Positions 26,146 through 34,632 are shown, counted from the stretch's first letter. The stretch: 64,000 nt of DNA from Thiocapsa roseilacustris (GCF_041903755.1 NZ_JBBWVE010000004.1:124001-188000), one strand, 5' to 3'. The notes: generated by a model not told the origin, from the letters alone. Numbers and translations: made by a program.

Positions 26146-27051
26146 ATGAGCAAAGGTGTTGTTGTTTCGCTGATCGGGACGCTGCTCGGGGGTCTGCTCG
26201 CCTTCGGGTCGGCACAGGCCGACGAGCTGGATGTCGTGGCAACCAGCTCGAGTATGGGCGCACTGGCTCGCACGGTCGGTGCCGGGCGCGCGCAGATCAG
26301 GGTGCTGGCCTCGCCGGATCGCGATCTGCACATGCTCCAAGCCAAGCCGACCATGATTCGCGCGCTGCGCGATGCGGATCTGGTCGTTGCCGTGGGTGCG
26401 GAGCTCGAGGTCGGCTGGCTGCCGGCGGCGATCGCCAGTGCCGCCAATCCGCGGATCCTGCCCGGCCAGCCCGGCTATTTCGAGGCCGCCGCGCAGGTCG
26501 ATCTGTTGGAGGTCGGCTCGCCGGCGGACCGCGCGCTCGGCGATGTCCATCCGGTCGGCAACCCGCACGTCAATATGGATCCGGTGCGGATGGCGATCGT
26601 CGCCGCCGCACTGGGCGAGCGTATGGCGCTGCTCGATCCAGCGGGCGCCCAGACCTATCGGGCCAATGCGCGGTCCTTCGCGGCTGCGGTGGAGCAACGC
26701 CTGGACGCTTGGCAAGCCCGGCTGGCTGGCGCACCGGGTGTGGTCCTCTATCATCGCGACGCGCTCTATCTGCTCGATCGCTTCGGGGTGCCTCTGCTGG
26801 GCACCATCGAGGAGATCCCGGGCGTACCGCCGACGGCCCAGCAGATCAAGGCCCTGTCCGAGCATCTCCAGGATCGATCGGGCGTGATCGTCTATGCCCC
26901 TTACATGTCGGCGCAGGCACCGGAACGCCTGGCCAAGGGCTTGGGATGGGAAGCCCGCCGTCTCGCGCTCGACCCGCCGATCGGCGCCGACGGGGGCGGT
27001 TATCTCGACCACATCGACCTCTGGGTAGACACTCTGTCGCAAGCGCGGTGA
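26146..27051 (+). CDS. znuA: Zinc ABC transporter substrate-binding protein
   Basis: A 301-residue periplasmic cluster A-I binding protein with a signal peptide (to about residue 25, AQA). Metal ligands fit the family: His62 in DRDLHMLQ, His141 in GNPHVNMDP and His203 in LYHRDALYLL. The long His-rich loop seen in some ZnuA proteins is absent. The stop overlaps the ATPase GTG by 4 bp. It is likely part of a Zur regulon with dksA2 and the porin. Manganese is a less likely substrate given the His ligands and context. Confidence 0.9.
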   Translation: MSKGVVVSLIGTLLGGLLAFGSAQADELDVVATSSSMGALARTVGAGRAQIRVLASPDRDLHMLQAKPTMIRALRDADLVVAVGAELEVGWLPAAIASAANPRILPGQPGYFEAAAQVDLLEVGSPADRALGDVHPVGNPHVNMDPVRMAIVAAALGERMALLDPAGAQTYRANARSFAAAVEQRLDAWQARLAGAPGVVLYHRDALYLLDRFGVPLLGTIEEIPGVPPTAQQIKALSEHLQDRSGVIVYAPYMSAQAPERLAKGLGWEARRLALDPPIGADGGGYLDHIDLWVDTLSQAR

Positions 27052-27647
27052 GCGGGCCGCTGCTGCATGTGGAGGATCTCGTCGCCGGCTATGGCCGGCC
27101 GGTGGTCGGGCCCGTCTCGCTCGAGATCTCCCCCGGCGAGGTCGTGGGTCTTTGGGGTCCGAACGGGTGCGGCAAGTCCACGCTGCTCAACGCCATTGCC
27201 GACCGTGCCGATCGGCTGGCAGGACGCATCGTCCGGATGCCCGGCCTGATCATCGCCTATCAGGCGCAGCAGCCCGTCCGCCTGCCGAGCATGCCGGTGA
27301 CCGGGCGCGAGCTGCTGCGCTTTGCCGGTGCATCCCTGCAGGACATGCCCGTGTCCATCCAGTCGGTCTTGCGACGGCGCATCGACCGCCTAAGCGGCGG
27401 TCAATATCAGCTCCTGTGCGTCTGGGCCGCCCTCGCCGGCCGGGCCGATCTGATCCTGCTCGACGAGCCCACCAACAACCTCGACCCCGCGCACGAGGCC
27501 CTGTTGACCGAGATGCTCACCCCGAGCCGACTCGCCCGGCGAGACGCGAGCGTCGCGCAACCCCGACCGGACCGGGGCGTGCTGGTCGTCAGCCACGAGC
27601 GGCGCTTTCTCGAGGAGACCTGCTCGCGGATGATCGAGATCGCATGA
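27048..27647 (+). CDS. znuC: Zinc ABC transporter ATP-binding protein
   Basis: A 199-residue ATPase. Walker A is GPNGCGKST (37-45), the signature is LSGGQ (115-119), Walker B is LILLDEP (about 136-141) and the switch His is 183 in VVSHE. A Pro/Arg-rich insert lies between Walker B and the H-loop. The start is GTG overlapping the znuA stop, and the end overlaps the permease ATG. At 199 residues it is shorter than typical ZnuC and lacks a C-terminal extension. Confidence 0.9.
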   Translation: MSGPLLHVEDLVAGYGRPVVGPVSLEISPGEVVGLWGPNGCGKSTLLNAIADRADRLAGRIVRMPGLIIAYQAQQPVRLPSMPVTGRELLRFAGASLQDMPVSIQSVLRRRIDRLSGGQYQLLCVWAALAGRADLILLDEPTNNLDPAHEALLTEMLTPSRLARRDASVAQPRPDRGVLVVSHERRFLEETCSRMIEIA

Positions 27648-28474
27648 GCCCGCTCGACCTCCTTCTGGATCCCTTGTTTCGACTGCCCCTGATCACCGGG
27701 ATGGCCATCGCGCTGGTCTTGCCCCTGATCGGGGCCTTGCTCCTGCTGCGCGATGAATGGCTGGCCGCACTCGGACTCGCGCACCTGGCCGCCGCGAGCG
27801 CACTGCTCGGACTTGCCGTCGGTCTGCCCGCAGTGCTCGGCGCACCGCTCGGCGCGCTGGCCGGCGGCGCGGTCAAGTCGTTGACGCATGCACGCGGCAA
27901 TCTCGCCTACGGATTCATGATCCTGTTCGGGTGGTCGGCGCTTTATCTGATCGCGGCCAACACCAGTCTCGGCGCGACACTCGGACACGCGCTCGTCGAC
28001 GGTCAGCTCTATTTCGCGGGGGCACTGGAATTGATTGCCGCACTGGCGCTCGCCGGGCTCGCCGCAGCCGCCCTGCCCCGACTCGTGCCCCGGCTGATGC
28101 GCGCGCGTTTCTTTCCACACGACGAAACCGCGAACCGCCTGCCGGCACACCGCTGGCACCTGGGCTTCGACCTTTTGACCGCACTGGCGATGGCGATCGG
28201 CACCGCGACCGTCGGTCTCATGGGTGCCTTCGCGCTGGTCTTGGTGCCGGCCTGGATCGCGTTTCGCATTGCCCCGGGCTGGACCTGGACGCTGGTCATC
28301 TGCGGTTTGATCGGCGTCGGCGGCTATCTCCTGGCCTACCTCGCGGCACTGGCGCTGGATCAGCCCTTCGGTCCGGTGCTGGTGGCGGTGCTGATCACGC
28401 TGGCCGCGACGGTCGAGGCGGGGCAAGGTCTGATCGGCCGAATAGGTCCGGTGCGCGCGCGGCAGGTGCGTTGA
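27644..28474 (+). CDS. znuB: Zinc ABC transporter permease
   Basis: A 276-residue inner-membrane permease of the ABC-3 family with about eight hydrophobic segments (for example GMAIALVLPLIGALLLL at the N-terminus and ALALAGLAAAALPRLVPRL mid-protein). The ATG overlaps the ATPase stop by 4 bp. Its own stop TGA forms the left edge of a composite palindromic repeat. Confidence 0.88.
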   Translation: MSPLDLLLDPLFRLPLITGMAIALVLPLIGALLLLRDEWLAALGLAHLAAASALLGLAVGLPAVLGAPLGALAGGAVKSLTHARGNLAYGFMILFGWSALYLIAANTSLGATLGHALVDGQLYFAGALELIAALALAGLAAAALPRLVPRLMRARFFPHDETANRLPAHRWHLGFDLLTALAMAIGTATVGLMGAFALVLVPAWIAFRIAPGWTWTLVICGLIGVGGYLLAYLAALALDQPFGPVLVAVLITLAATVEAGQGLIGRIGPVRARQVR

Positions 28475-28799
28475 ACCGCGTCCAGAGCGAGATGGTCAAC
28501 CTCGAATGAGCTCGACGTTTGGTGCATCCACAACCCTTAGGCGATTTCTGCAAACGTCCATACCCGTAGGTTGTGCTGACGATAGGAAGCACAACTTGCG
28601 CCTACGGTTGGTTGTGCCTCGCACGGCTCGGCACAACCTACGCCCTTGGCATGAAGGTTTCCGGAAATCGCCTTAGCGGGGACGCGGTTAAAAATGATCT
28701 GTTGTTAAATGTTCTAAACCGCGCCGGCTCCAACGGTCGTCAAGTCTGCCGGGGCCGATCCCATCCAAGAACATCGCATACCGCGCCGGGCGCGGTTTA
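28473..28799. repeat. Palindromic A+B pair interrupted by a 133-bp miniature element
   Basis: Module A starts at the znuB stop (GAACCGCGTCC) and its right end (GGGGACGCGGTT) resumes at about 28677. Module B follows (about 28718-28799) and ends on the stop codon of the Nudix gene. Module A is split by the element at 28540-28672. Confidence 0.88.
28540..28672. mobile_element. 133-bp miniature element with TTA duplication
   Basis: It starts GGCGATTTC and ends GAAATCGCC, perfect 9-bp inverted ends, with the GTAGGTTGTGC palindromic core between. TTA occurs on both sides (28537-28539 and 28673-28675). Removing the element plus one TTA restores an intact module A, as at 15857-15940. No transposase is encoded, so it would depend on one in trans. 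Confidence 0.88.
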
Positions 28800-29363
28800 G
28801 CAGCCCGCGTCCTCGGAGAGCATTTCGAGGGCGCTCTTGATCATGCCGTGTGCACGATAGAGACCGATGAGCGTCTTGGCGTCTGTGATCTCGCCGTCGT
28901 TGCACCAATCCAGGGCCTGCGCCAAAGGCAGCCAATGGACCTCGATCAGCTCGTCCTGCTCATGCGCGAGCGGCTGGCGGGTCAGTCCGCGGGCCATCCA
29001 GAGGTGAATCACCTCGGTGAAGACCCCCGGCGAGCTGTGCATCGGCCCGAGATCGCTCCAGTCCTCCGCGGTCAGGCCGGCTTCTTCGGCCAACTCGCGG
29101 GTCGCCGTGTCGCGCGGCGTCTCGCCCGGATCGATCTTTCCCGCCGGAAGCTCCCACAGCCAGCCGTCCGCCGCGTGTCGAAACTGGCGCAGCAGACAGA
29201 CGCGGTCCTGCTCGTCCAAGGCGACCGTGGCCGCCCCGCCGGGATGACGGATGATCTCGAGCTGCACCTCATGCCCGGAGGGCATGGCGACAGTCTCGAG
29301 GGCGACATCGATCACCCGTCCTTGAAAGACAGGCTCGCGATTCAGGATCCGTGCTTCGGTCAT
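28797..29363 (-). CDS. nudF: Nudix hydrolase, ADP-ribose pyrophosphatase type
   Basis: A 188-residue cytoplasmic hydrolase with the complete Nudix box GKIDPGETPRDTATRELAEEAGL. ELPAGKI lies before it and the HSSPGVFTEVIHLWMA region, typical of ADP-ribose pyrophosphatases, lies after it. It should split ADP-ribose into AMP and ribose 5-phosphate. I chose the ATG at 29363 (GAGGA ribosome site) over one 24 bp upstream. The stop is embedded in a module B palindrome. Confidence 0.88.
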   Translation of the reverse strand: MTEARILNREPVFQGRVIDVALETVAMPSGHEVQLEIIRHPGGAATVALDEQDRVCLLRQFRHAADGWLWELPAGKIDPGETPRDTATRELAEEAGLTAEDWSDLGPMHSSPGVFTEVIHLWMARGLTRQPLAHEQDELIEVHWLPLAQALDWCNDGEITDAKTLIGLYRAHGMIKSALEMLSEDAGC

Positions 29364-29447
29364 GGGAAATTCCTCGAATCCGGTCAATGCGCCGGTCGTT
29401 GTCGTTGTCGATTACGGCCTTGTTCGTAACTCCGGCCAACAGTCTGG

Positions 29448-29632
29448 CTCCCACGCTCCAGAGACTGTGCAAGAATTCCTTGTGGGTTGGGCCGAGGAAC
29501 GAAGCCCGATCGATGAGGTCGAGGTCCCCGCTGGATTGTTGGGTCTCCTGCGTCGGCCCAACCTACGCGGAACCGTCGTTTTCGATCCCGAGCGGGAATA
29601 CTTGCACAGTCTCTCCAGCGTGGGAGCAAGTG
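29448..29632. repeat. Miniature element, CTCCCACGCTCC family (copy 1)
   Basis: Imperfect inverted ends: GGCTCCCACGCTCC-AGAGACTGTG at left and CACAGTCTCTCCAGCGTGGGAGC at right. Inside are CCAACCTACG-type sequences. A second copy lies at 30622-30815. Confidence 0.7.
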
Positions 29633-29696
29633 TCAACGCTCCAGCGTCGAGTCGGCACTCGGGCCGCTGGAGCGGCCAGACGGGACTCCGGCCGCA

Positions 29697-29815
29697 CCCC
29701 CGGGTACGCCGACTTCAGTCGGCACCTGGGGAAGGCGGACTTCAGTCCGCCGCGCGGGCGCGCTCTGGCGACTGAAGTTGCCCGTCCCCAGGTGCCGGAT
29801 GAATCCGGCGTACCC
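29697..29815. repeat. REP-type palindrome cluster
   Basis: Successive palindromes with GACTTCAGTC or ATTCATCCGG centres and different arms (GCC/GGC, GGCG/CGCC, GGCG/GCCC). The cluster has replaced the 3' part of the toxin gene below. Confidence 0.75.
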
Positions 29816-29921
29816 AGGCGGTTGTCTCGGCGTTGGAGATCAGTTCCCGCGCCCGTTGGGACAATTTGCGATCCGCAAGGAGGAACCACAGCAACGCATG
29901 GGTATCGAGCAGGACTCTCAC
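29742..29921 (-). pseudogene. VapC/PIN toxin, truncated by palindromic repeat
   Basis: The frame starts at a GTG that overlaps the antitoxin stop. It reads VRVLLDTHALLWFLLADRKL, the classic start of a type II PIN-domain toxin with the first catalytic Asp. After about 35 codons it runs into the palindrome cluster and ends at a chance TGA. The remaining catalytic acids are missing, so the toxin is dead. Confidence 0.75.
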
Positions 29922-30154
29922 GGCATGTAATCCTGGAAGTCCTTCAGATGCTCGTCATCCTCCACCAACACTGTCAGCTTGCCTGCGGCACTGCCCGGCG
30001 TCCGCGCCCGTCGTTTGGGTGGCTGTAAGTCCCGCTCGGACGCTGGTTTCAAGGCGTACTTGGCTTCAATGAAGCCAACGAAATCGAGGACTTCGCGCGC
30101 CAGTTCGTCTGGCAGCGTCCGGACTTCCTCGTAGATCTGTTCAGCGATGGTCAT
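29918..30154 (-). CDS. Antitoxin, DUF2281 / VapB-like
   Basis: A 78-residue protein beginning TIAEQIYEEVRTLPDELAREVLDFVGFIEAKY, the DUF2281-type antitoxin pattern, with a basic middle and an acidic C-terminus (VLVEDDEHLKDFQDYMP) that would contact the toxin. It overlaps the truncated PIN toxin by 4 bp. The ATG at 30154 matches the family N-terminus. It now lacks a functional partner here. Confidence 0.75.
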   Translation of the reverse strand: MTIAEQIYEEVRTLPDELAREVLDFVGFIEAKYALKPASERDLQPPKRRARTPGSAAGKLTVLVEDDEHLKDFQDYMP

Positions 30155-30176
30155 GGTTGCAATCTCCACGTTTGGA

Positions 30177-30395
30177 TCAGTCGCTTTTCTGCCCCGTTAC
30201 CGTCCTCACCTCGGCCAGCAGATCGCCGAACTTGCTGTCGTTGACCTCGACGCCGTCGTCCGGATCCAGGGCGATGCGCTGGTCGGCGTGATGGCGCAAT
30301 TCTTCGTCATAGCGGCGCAGCTCGTCGAGCGGCTTGGTGAGCTTGTCGCGCTTCTTCTACAGTCGTTTGGCCCAGGCGCAGCTGCTGCAGCCTTG
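30177..30395 (-). pseudogene. PglX (BREX methyltransferase) C-terminal remnant, copy 1
   Basis: Reading the minus strand gives AQAKRL, a stop, KKRDKLTKPLDELRRYDEELRHHADQ, then RIALDPDDGVEVN ... FGDLLAEVRTVTGQKSD and a stop. This is the C-terminal end of BREX-type PglX adenine methyltransferases. It has an internal nonsense codon and nothing upstream. A second, longer copy lies at 31095-31588. The bases 30396-30621 hold no gene that I can support. Confidence 0.65.
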
Positions 30396-30621
30396 ATATC
30401 GGCGGGCGGGGATTCACCGGCCGATCAAGCCGCGATGTGGTCCGACGAAACACGATGCTCCAGGGCATTACGATAAAGATCGATCACGGGTCGGAGAAGC
30501 TCAGACATAACCGGTAATCGTCAATCTGCTCGGCTGCGTTAAGCTGAATAAGATTGGTGTTGAGTTGAGTCTCCTGTGAATCTACTCGTATAGCTTTGGC
30601 ATACGACTTCAGACTCTATTG

Positions 30622-30815
30622 CAGCCAGTCTGGCTCCCACGCTCCGGAGACTGTGAACGTATTCCTGCGTCGGGCCGAAAGAGAGCATGCCGTAGGCTGG
30701 GGTGAGCTTGCGAACCCCAGCATTTTAATCGGTTGCAAATCCGCGGATGCCGGGGTTCGTTCCTCACCCCAACCTACGGTGAATTCTTTCACAATCGCTG
30801 GAGCGTGGGAACACG
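30622..30815. repeat. Miniature element, CTCCCACGCTCC family (copy 2)
   Basis: Left end TCTGGCTCCCACGCTCCGG and right end CGCTGGAGCGTGGGAA match the copy at 29448-29632. The internal part differs and contains a GGGGTGAG ... CACCCCAACC inverted repeat. Confidence 0.65.
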
Positions 30816-30824
30816 CATAGGGTT

Positions 30825-31086
30825 GAGCTCTCGGCCTCGATCATCGTTTCGGCCACATCGGCAGTGCCCAGGTCGCCGCCCGCGACCGCTTGGGTACGCC
30901 GGATTCATCCGGCACCCCGGGTACGGGCGACTTCAGTCGCCCGAGCGCGCCCGCGCGGCGGACTGAAGTCCGCCTCCCCGGGGTGCCGACTGAAGTCGGC
31001 GTACCTGGGGCGTGCGGCCAGAGTTTCGCGTCCGGTTGGGGAACCCAAGAGGCCTGGACGAAACGGTGACCAAAGCCGAGCTCTCC
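30825..31086. repeat. About 260-bp element with REP palindromes inside imperfect ends (copy 1)
   Basis: Left flank CTCGGCCTCGATCATCGTTTCGG and, inverted, right flank CTCGGCTTTGGTCACCGTTTCG. A chain of GACTTCAGTC-type palindromes lies between. The same flanks and interior recur at 45792-46081, which shows a larger mobile unit than the palindromes alone. Confidence 0.65.
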
Positions 31087-31094
31087 GCGTTAAA

Positions 31095-31588
31095 TCAATC
31101 GCTTTTCTGCCCCGTTACCGTCTCCACCTCGGCCACCAGATCGCCGAACTTGGCGTAGTTGACCTTAACGCCGTCGTCCAGATCCAAGGCGATGCCCTTG
31201 GTCGGCGAAGTGGCGCAGTTGCTTGAGCTGCTTGGTGAGTTTGTCACGCTCTTTCTGCAGGCGCTTGGCCTGTGCGGAGCTGCCGGCGGCCTGGATGTCG
31301 TCCCTGAGCTTGTCGATGAGGGCGGCCATCTTGCTTTGCAGCGGCACCACGTATTCCATCCGCATCCGCGCCAGGGTGCCAGTGTGGTAACGGTGCAGGT
31401 AAACCAAGCACTGAAACGCCTTCTGCTTGCCGCTGGATAAACACCATTAGATGGGGCAGTTCTTGTAGGTCTGGAGATGGTCCTTGAAGAAGCGGTCGCT
31501 CAGATAGCGGCGGAGGGTCTCGCGGCTGGATTCGTCCTTCTTCGGTGAGAGGTTGGCAGCCAGGAAACTGAGGTTATCTTCTAGGGAA
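31095..31588 (-). pseudogene. PglX (BREX methyltransferase) C-terminal remnant, copy 2
   Basis: The minus strand reads LEDNLSFLAANLSPKK, then RFFKDHLQTYKNCPI, a stop where PglX has Tyr (PIYW), then SSGKQKAFQCLVYLHRYHTGTLARMRMEYVVPLQ and a coiled coil. After a frameshift it reads ALDLDDGVKVNYAKFGDL. These are hallmark C-terminal PglX sequences, here with a nonsense codon and a frameshift. It is separated from its upstream part by a heptamer array. Confidence 0.72.
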
Positions 31589-31685
31589 GAAGTGGACAGT
31601 GGATAGTGGATAGTTTTTCTTCACGACACACTTCTCTCCCACTATCCACTTTTCACTATCCACTTCTTACCCACTATCCACTCCC
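31589..31685. repeat. Heptamer-like array (AGTGGAT / ACTATCC)
   Basis: AGTGGATAG-type units on the left are mirrored by CCACTATCCACTT-type units on the right, giving a loose inverted pair. The array splits the PglX remnant and contains the last codons of the next fragment. Confidence 0.75.
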
Positions 31686-32452
31686 CCACCCCATGCTACC
31701 GCGATGAGCTCGACCAGTCGGTGGGCGGCATCGTCGTCGAGCCAATCGGTGCCTGTGATGGGGAGTATGCCGTCGGCGTCGGGCGCTGATCGCACGGCGG
31801 CGCGGGACGGCGCTGCACGCCATCGACATCCACGCTCTCGGCAATAGGCGCTCAACACCCCTTGCGGATCCGCAGACGCAAATCCGCCGAGCGATTGGTT
31901 ACGCAGGGCGAGCAATTCCGCGGCGGCCAGCAAGGCGTCGTAGACTGCCGACAGCGTGCGCCGCGGCGCGGCAGCGGTGTCGGGCAGCGTTGCCGTAGCC
32001 CAGTAGCCATCCCGGCGCTGTGCGGCGATGGCCCGATTGGCTTGCGGCTTGAGGGTCTGTTGCGTGTCGAGGATCTGATCGCGGAGTCGGCTGGCGATCA
32101 CCTGCTCGACCAGCAGAAAGGTCTTGACCTCCGCCAGGTGATCGATCGTCAGTGATCCGAGGTGCTGCTCCAGCTTGATGGCGTCGGCCACATGACCCGA
32201 CAGCCGCTCGTAGGATGCGCCGCGGGTACTGCTGTCGCGCCATTGGGCAAGACAGACCACCGCGCTCGCCGCACCCCGCGGGCAGAGCACGAGTGACTTG
32301 AGACTCTCGGGCAGCTCCGCGCGACAGGACTGATCAAAATCCGAAACCAGCAGTCGGAGCAACAGGGTCTTCAGCGTCGGCGTCTCGTCCCGATAGCCGA
32401 AGTGACTCGCGACCATGTCCCAAAACGCCGGCTCCACGCCGTATTTCTCCAA
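31667..32452 (-). pseudogene. PglZ (BREX) fragment joined to a piece of PglX
   Basis: Residues 1-205 resemble the middle of BREX PglZ: EKYGVEPAFWDMVASHFGY, FLAQWRDSS-type QWRDSSTRGASYERLS, FLLVEQVIASRLRDQI and RDGYW. The homologous frame extends upstream without a start to about 32540. Near the end the sequence changes to DGILPITGTDWLDDDAAHRLVELIAVAWG, which matches PglX just before the part found at 31095-31588. The fusion order is opposite to the normal pglX-pglZ order, so the locus has been rearranged. The phosphatase-like catalytic region is missing. Any product would be non-functional for BREX. Confidence 0.68.
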
Positions 32453-32546
32453 CTCCTCCCACGCCGGCGGCGGTTGATCCGGATGGCCGTCGGGAGGAGA
32501 GCCGTACGCTTGACCTCGGTTTGGAAACGACAGCAGTCAAACCCTA

Positions 32547-32883
32547 AACTACGCCCTGTCCAGAGCGAGATGCTCGCTTTCGAGTGAGCTCGACCTTGTC
32601 TGTATCCATGGCTCTTGGCGGGGACGCGACTTGAAATATTAGAGTTTTTAGGCGAATTCCGGAAACCTTCGTGCCAAGGGCGTAGGTTGTGCCGAGCCGT
32701 GCGAGGCACAACCGACCGTAGGCGCAAGTTGTGCTTCCTATCGTCAGCACAACCTACGGGTATGGAAATTTGCGGAAATCGCCTTAATTATTAATTATTA
32801 AACCGCGCCATCTCCGGCGGTCGTCAAGTCCGCCTGGGCCGATCCCATCCAACAACATCGCCTACCGCTCCGGGCGCGGTTTA
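32547..32883. repeat. Palindromic A+B pair with a 133-bp element in its spacer
   Basis: Module A is decayed (AAACTACGCCCTGTCC at 32547 to GGGGACGCGACTT at about 32633). The AT-rich spacer is interrupted at 32651-32783, and module B runs from 32800 to 32883 (AAACCGCGCC ... GGGCGCGGTTT). It is the same arrangement as at 15857-16047. Confidence 0.85.
32651..32783. mobile_element. 133-bp miniature element, second intact copy, inverted
   Basis: The ends are GGCGAATTCC and GGAAATCGCC, with TTA on both sides (32648-32650 and 32784-32786). The interior is the reverse complement of the copy at 28540-28672 and the length is identical (133 bp). Confidence 0.88.
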
Positions 32884-32935
32884 ACGCTCCGAGACCGATC
32901 CGACAAGGCGCATCGGCCAACCGCAGGGACCCCGC

Positions 32936-34438
32936 ATGTCGACCCAGAATCCGCTCATCCTCGCGTTCACCTTCGCCGTCTACTTCGCCGTGGTCTGGAT
33001 GATCGGTTGGTATGCCTATCGACGCACTCGGGATCTGTCGGACTTCATCCTCGGCGGGCGGCGGCTCGGCAGCGGGGTGGCGGCATTGAGCGCAAGCGCC
33101 TCGGACATGAGCGGCTGGCTGCTGCTCGGTCTGCCCGGATTCGCCTACGCCGCCGGCTTGGAGTCGATCTGGCTCGCCGGCGGCCTCTTGCTCGGTACTT
33201 GGGCGAATTGGCGCCTGGTCGCCGCCCGCCTGCGCGTCTTCAGCATGGCATACGGCAACGCCTTGACCCTGCCGGAATATTTCGCCAACCGATTCGATGA
33301 CCGGGCCGGATGGCTGCGCGGCATCGCCGCCCTGTTCATCCTGCTGTTCTTTCTGCTCTATACCAGCGCCGGCTTGGTGGCCGGGGGCAAGCTCTTCCAA
33401 TCGGTCTTCGGGTTGCCTTACGTGTGGGCCGTGGCGATCGGCGTCCTCTCCATCATGGTCTACACCGCGGTCGGCGGGTTTCTGGCCGTCTCCTGGACGG
33501 ATGTCCTGCAGGGGATGCTGATGGCGGTAGCCTTGGTCGCCGTGCCCTTGGTGGCCGTGTCGCAGATCGGAGACACCAGATTGGCGCTCGAGGTGATCGA
33601 GGCGGCCAACCCGAACCTGCTGGATCCCTTCACCCGAGCGGACGGCAGCGCGCTGGGCCTCATCGGCATCCTGTCCTTGGCGGCCTGGGGCCTGGGTTAT
33701 TTCGGTCAGCCGCACATCCTCGCCCGGTTCCAGGCCATCGCCTCGCCCCGAAAGGTCCCGCTGGCCCGCTGGATCGCCGTCACCTGGGTGGCGGTCACGC
33801 TGGCGGGCGCGACCTTGACCGGTCTCGCCGGCATCCTGATCATCGAGCAGCCGCTCCAGGGCGAGGCGCGCGAGACGGTCTTCATCCTGCTCGTCGACCT
33901 GCTGTTCCATCCCTTGGTGGCCGGATTCCTGCTCGCCGCCATCCTCGCCGCCATCATGAGCACCGCGGACTCGCAGTTGTTGGTCTCCTCCTCCACCTTC
34001 ACCGAGGACCTCTATCGCACCCTGCTGCGGCGCAAGGCCGGGGCGCGCGAGCTGGTCGCCGTCGGGCGGATCACGGTCGTCGTGATCTCGGTCGCCGCCT
34101 TTTGGCTGGCGCTCGACCCGGAGGCCATGGTGCTGGATCTGGTCGCCTACGCCTGGGCCGGCTTCGGTGCAGCCTTCGGCCCGGCACTGGTCCTATCGCT
34201 GTACTGGCCGCGCATGACCGGACTCGGCGCGCTCGCCGGGATCCTGGTCGGCGGCTTGACCGTCTTGGGATGGCGACAGCTCCAAGGCGGACTCTTCGAC
34301 CTCTACGAGATCGTGCCCGGCATCCTTTTCGCGACGCTTGCGATCCTTCTGGTCAGTCGCGCGGACAGGCGCAAACACGAGGGGCTCGCCGCGCGCTTCG
34401 CCAAGGTCGAGGCCGAGCTGAAGGCGCCGCCGGCATGA
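32936..34438 (+). CDS. putP: Sodium/proline symporter
   Basis: A 500-residue SSS-family symporter with about 13 membrane helices. Family motifs include SDFILGGRRLGSGVAALSASASDMSGWLLLGLPG near the N-terminus, AWGLGYFGQPHILARF in the middle, and MSTADSQLLVSSS, which lines the sodium site. It imports proline with Na+, probably for osmoprotection or catabolism. It starts at ATG 32936, just past the palindromic repeat. Its stop overlaps the start of a small downstream gene. Confidence 0.93.
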   Translation: MSTQNPLILAFTFAVYFAVVWMIGWYAYRRTRDLSDFILGGRRLGSGVAALSASASDMSGWLLLGLPGFAYAAGLESIWLAGGLLLGTWANWRLVAARLRVFSMAYGNALTLPEYFANRFDDRAGWLRGIAALFILLFFLLYTSAGLVAGGKLFQSVFGLPYVWAVAIGVLSIMVYTAVGGFLAVSWTDVLQGMLMAVALVAVPLVAVSQIGDTRLALEVIEAANPNLLDPFTRADGSALGLIGILSLAAWGLGYFGQPHILARFQAIASPRKVPLARWIAVTWVAVTLAGATLTGLAGILIIEQPLQGEARETVFILLVDLLFHPLVAGFLLAAILAAIMSTADSQLLVSSSTFTEDLYRTLLRRKAGARELVAVGRITVVVISVAAFWLALDPEAMVLDLVAYAWAGFGAAFGPALVLSLYWPRMTGLGALAGILVGGLTVLGWRQLQGGLFDLYEIVPGILFATLAILLVSRADRRKHEGLAARFAKVEAELKAPPA

Positions 34439-34632
34439 GCGAGCAGCCTGCAACACCGAACGCCGGCCCGCCGCTGCGCGAGTGGAATGAGCTCGGCGCC
34501 GAGGAGCAGACTGCGCTCCTGATCGAGTATGGCTATCATCTGGAACAGCTTCCCCCAACCTGCGATCTCCGCACCAAGGTCGAGCGTCTCGGTCAGTGGC
34601 TGCAGGGCCGCGGTATCCGCTACACGGGCTGA
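34435..34632 (+). CDS. Small hypothetical protein coupled to putP
   Basis: A 65-residue soluble protein beginning MSEQPATPNAGPP and containing LREWNELGAEEQTALLIEYGYHLEQLPPTCDL. The ATG overlaps the putP stop (ATGA), which favours a real coupled gene. I do not recognise a family. It has no membrane segment and only one cysteine. Confidence 0.6.
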   Translation: MSEQPATPNAGPPLREWNELGAEEQTALLIEYGYHLEQLPPTCDLRTKVERLGQWLQGRGIRYTG

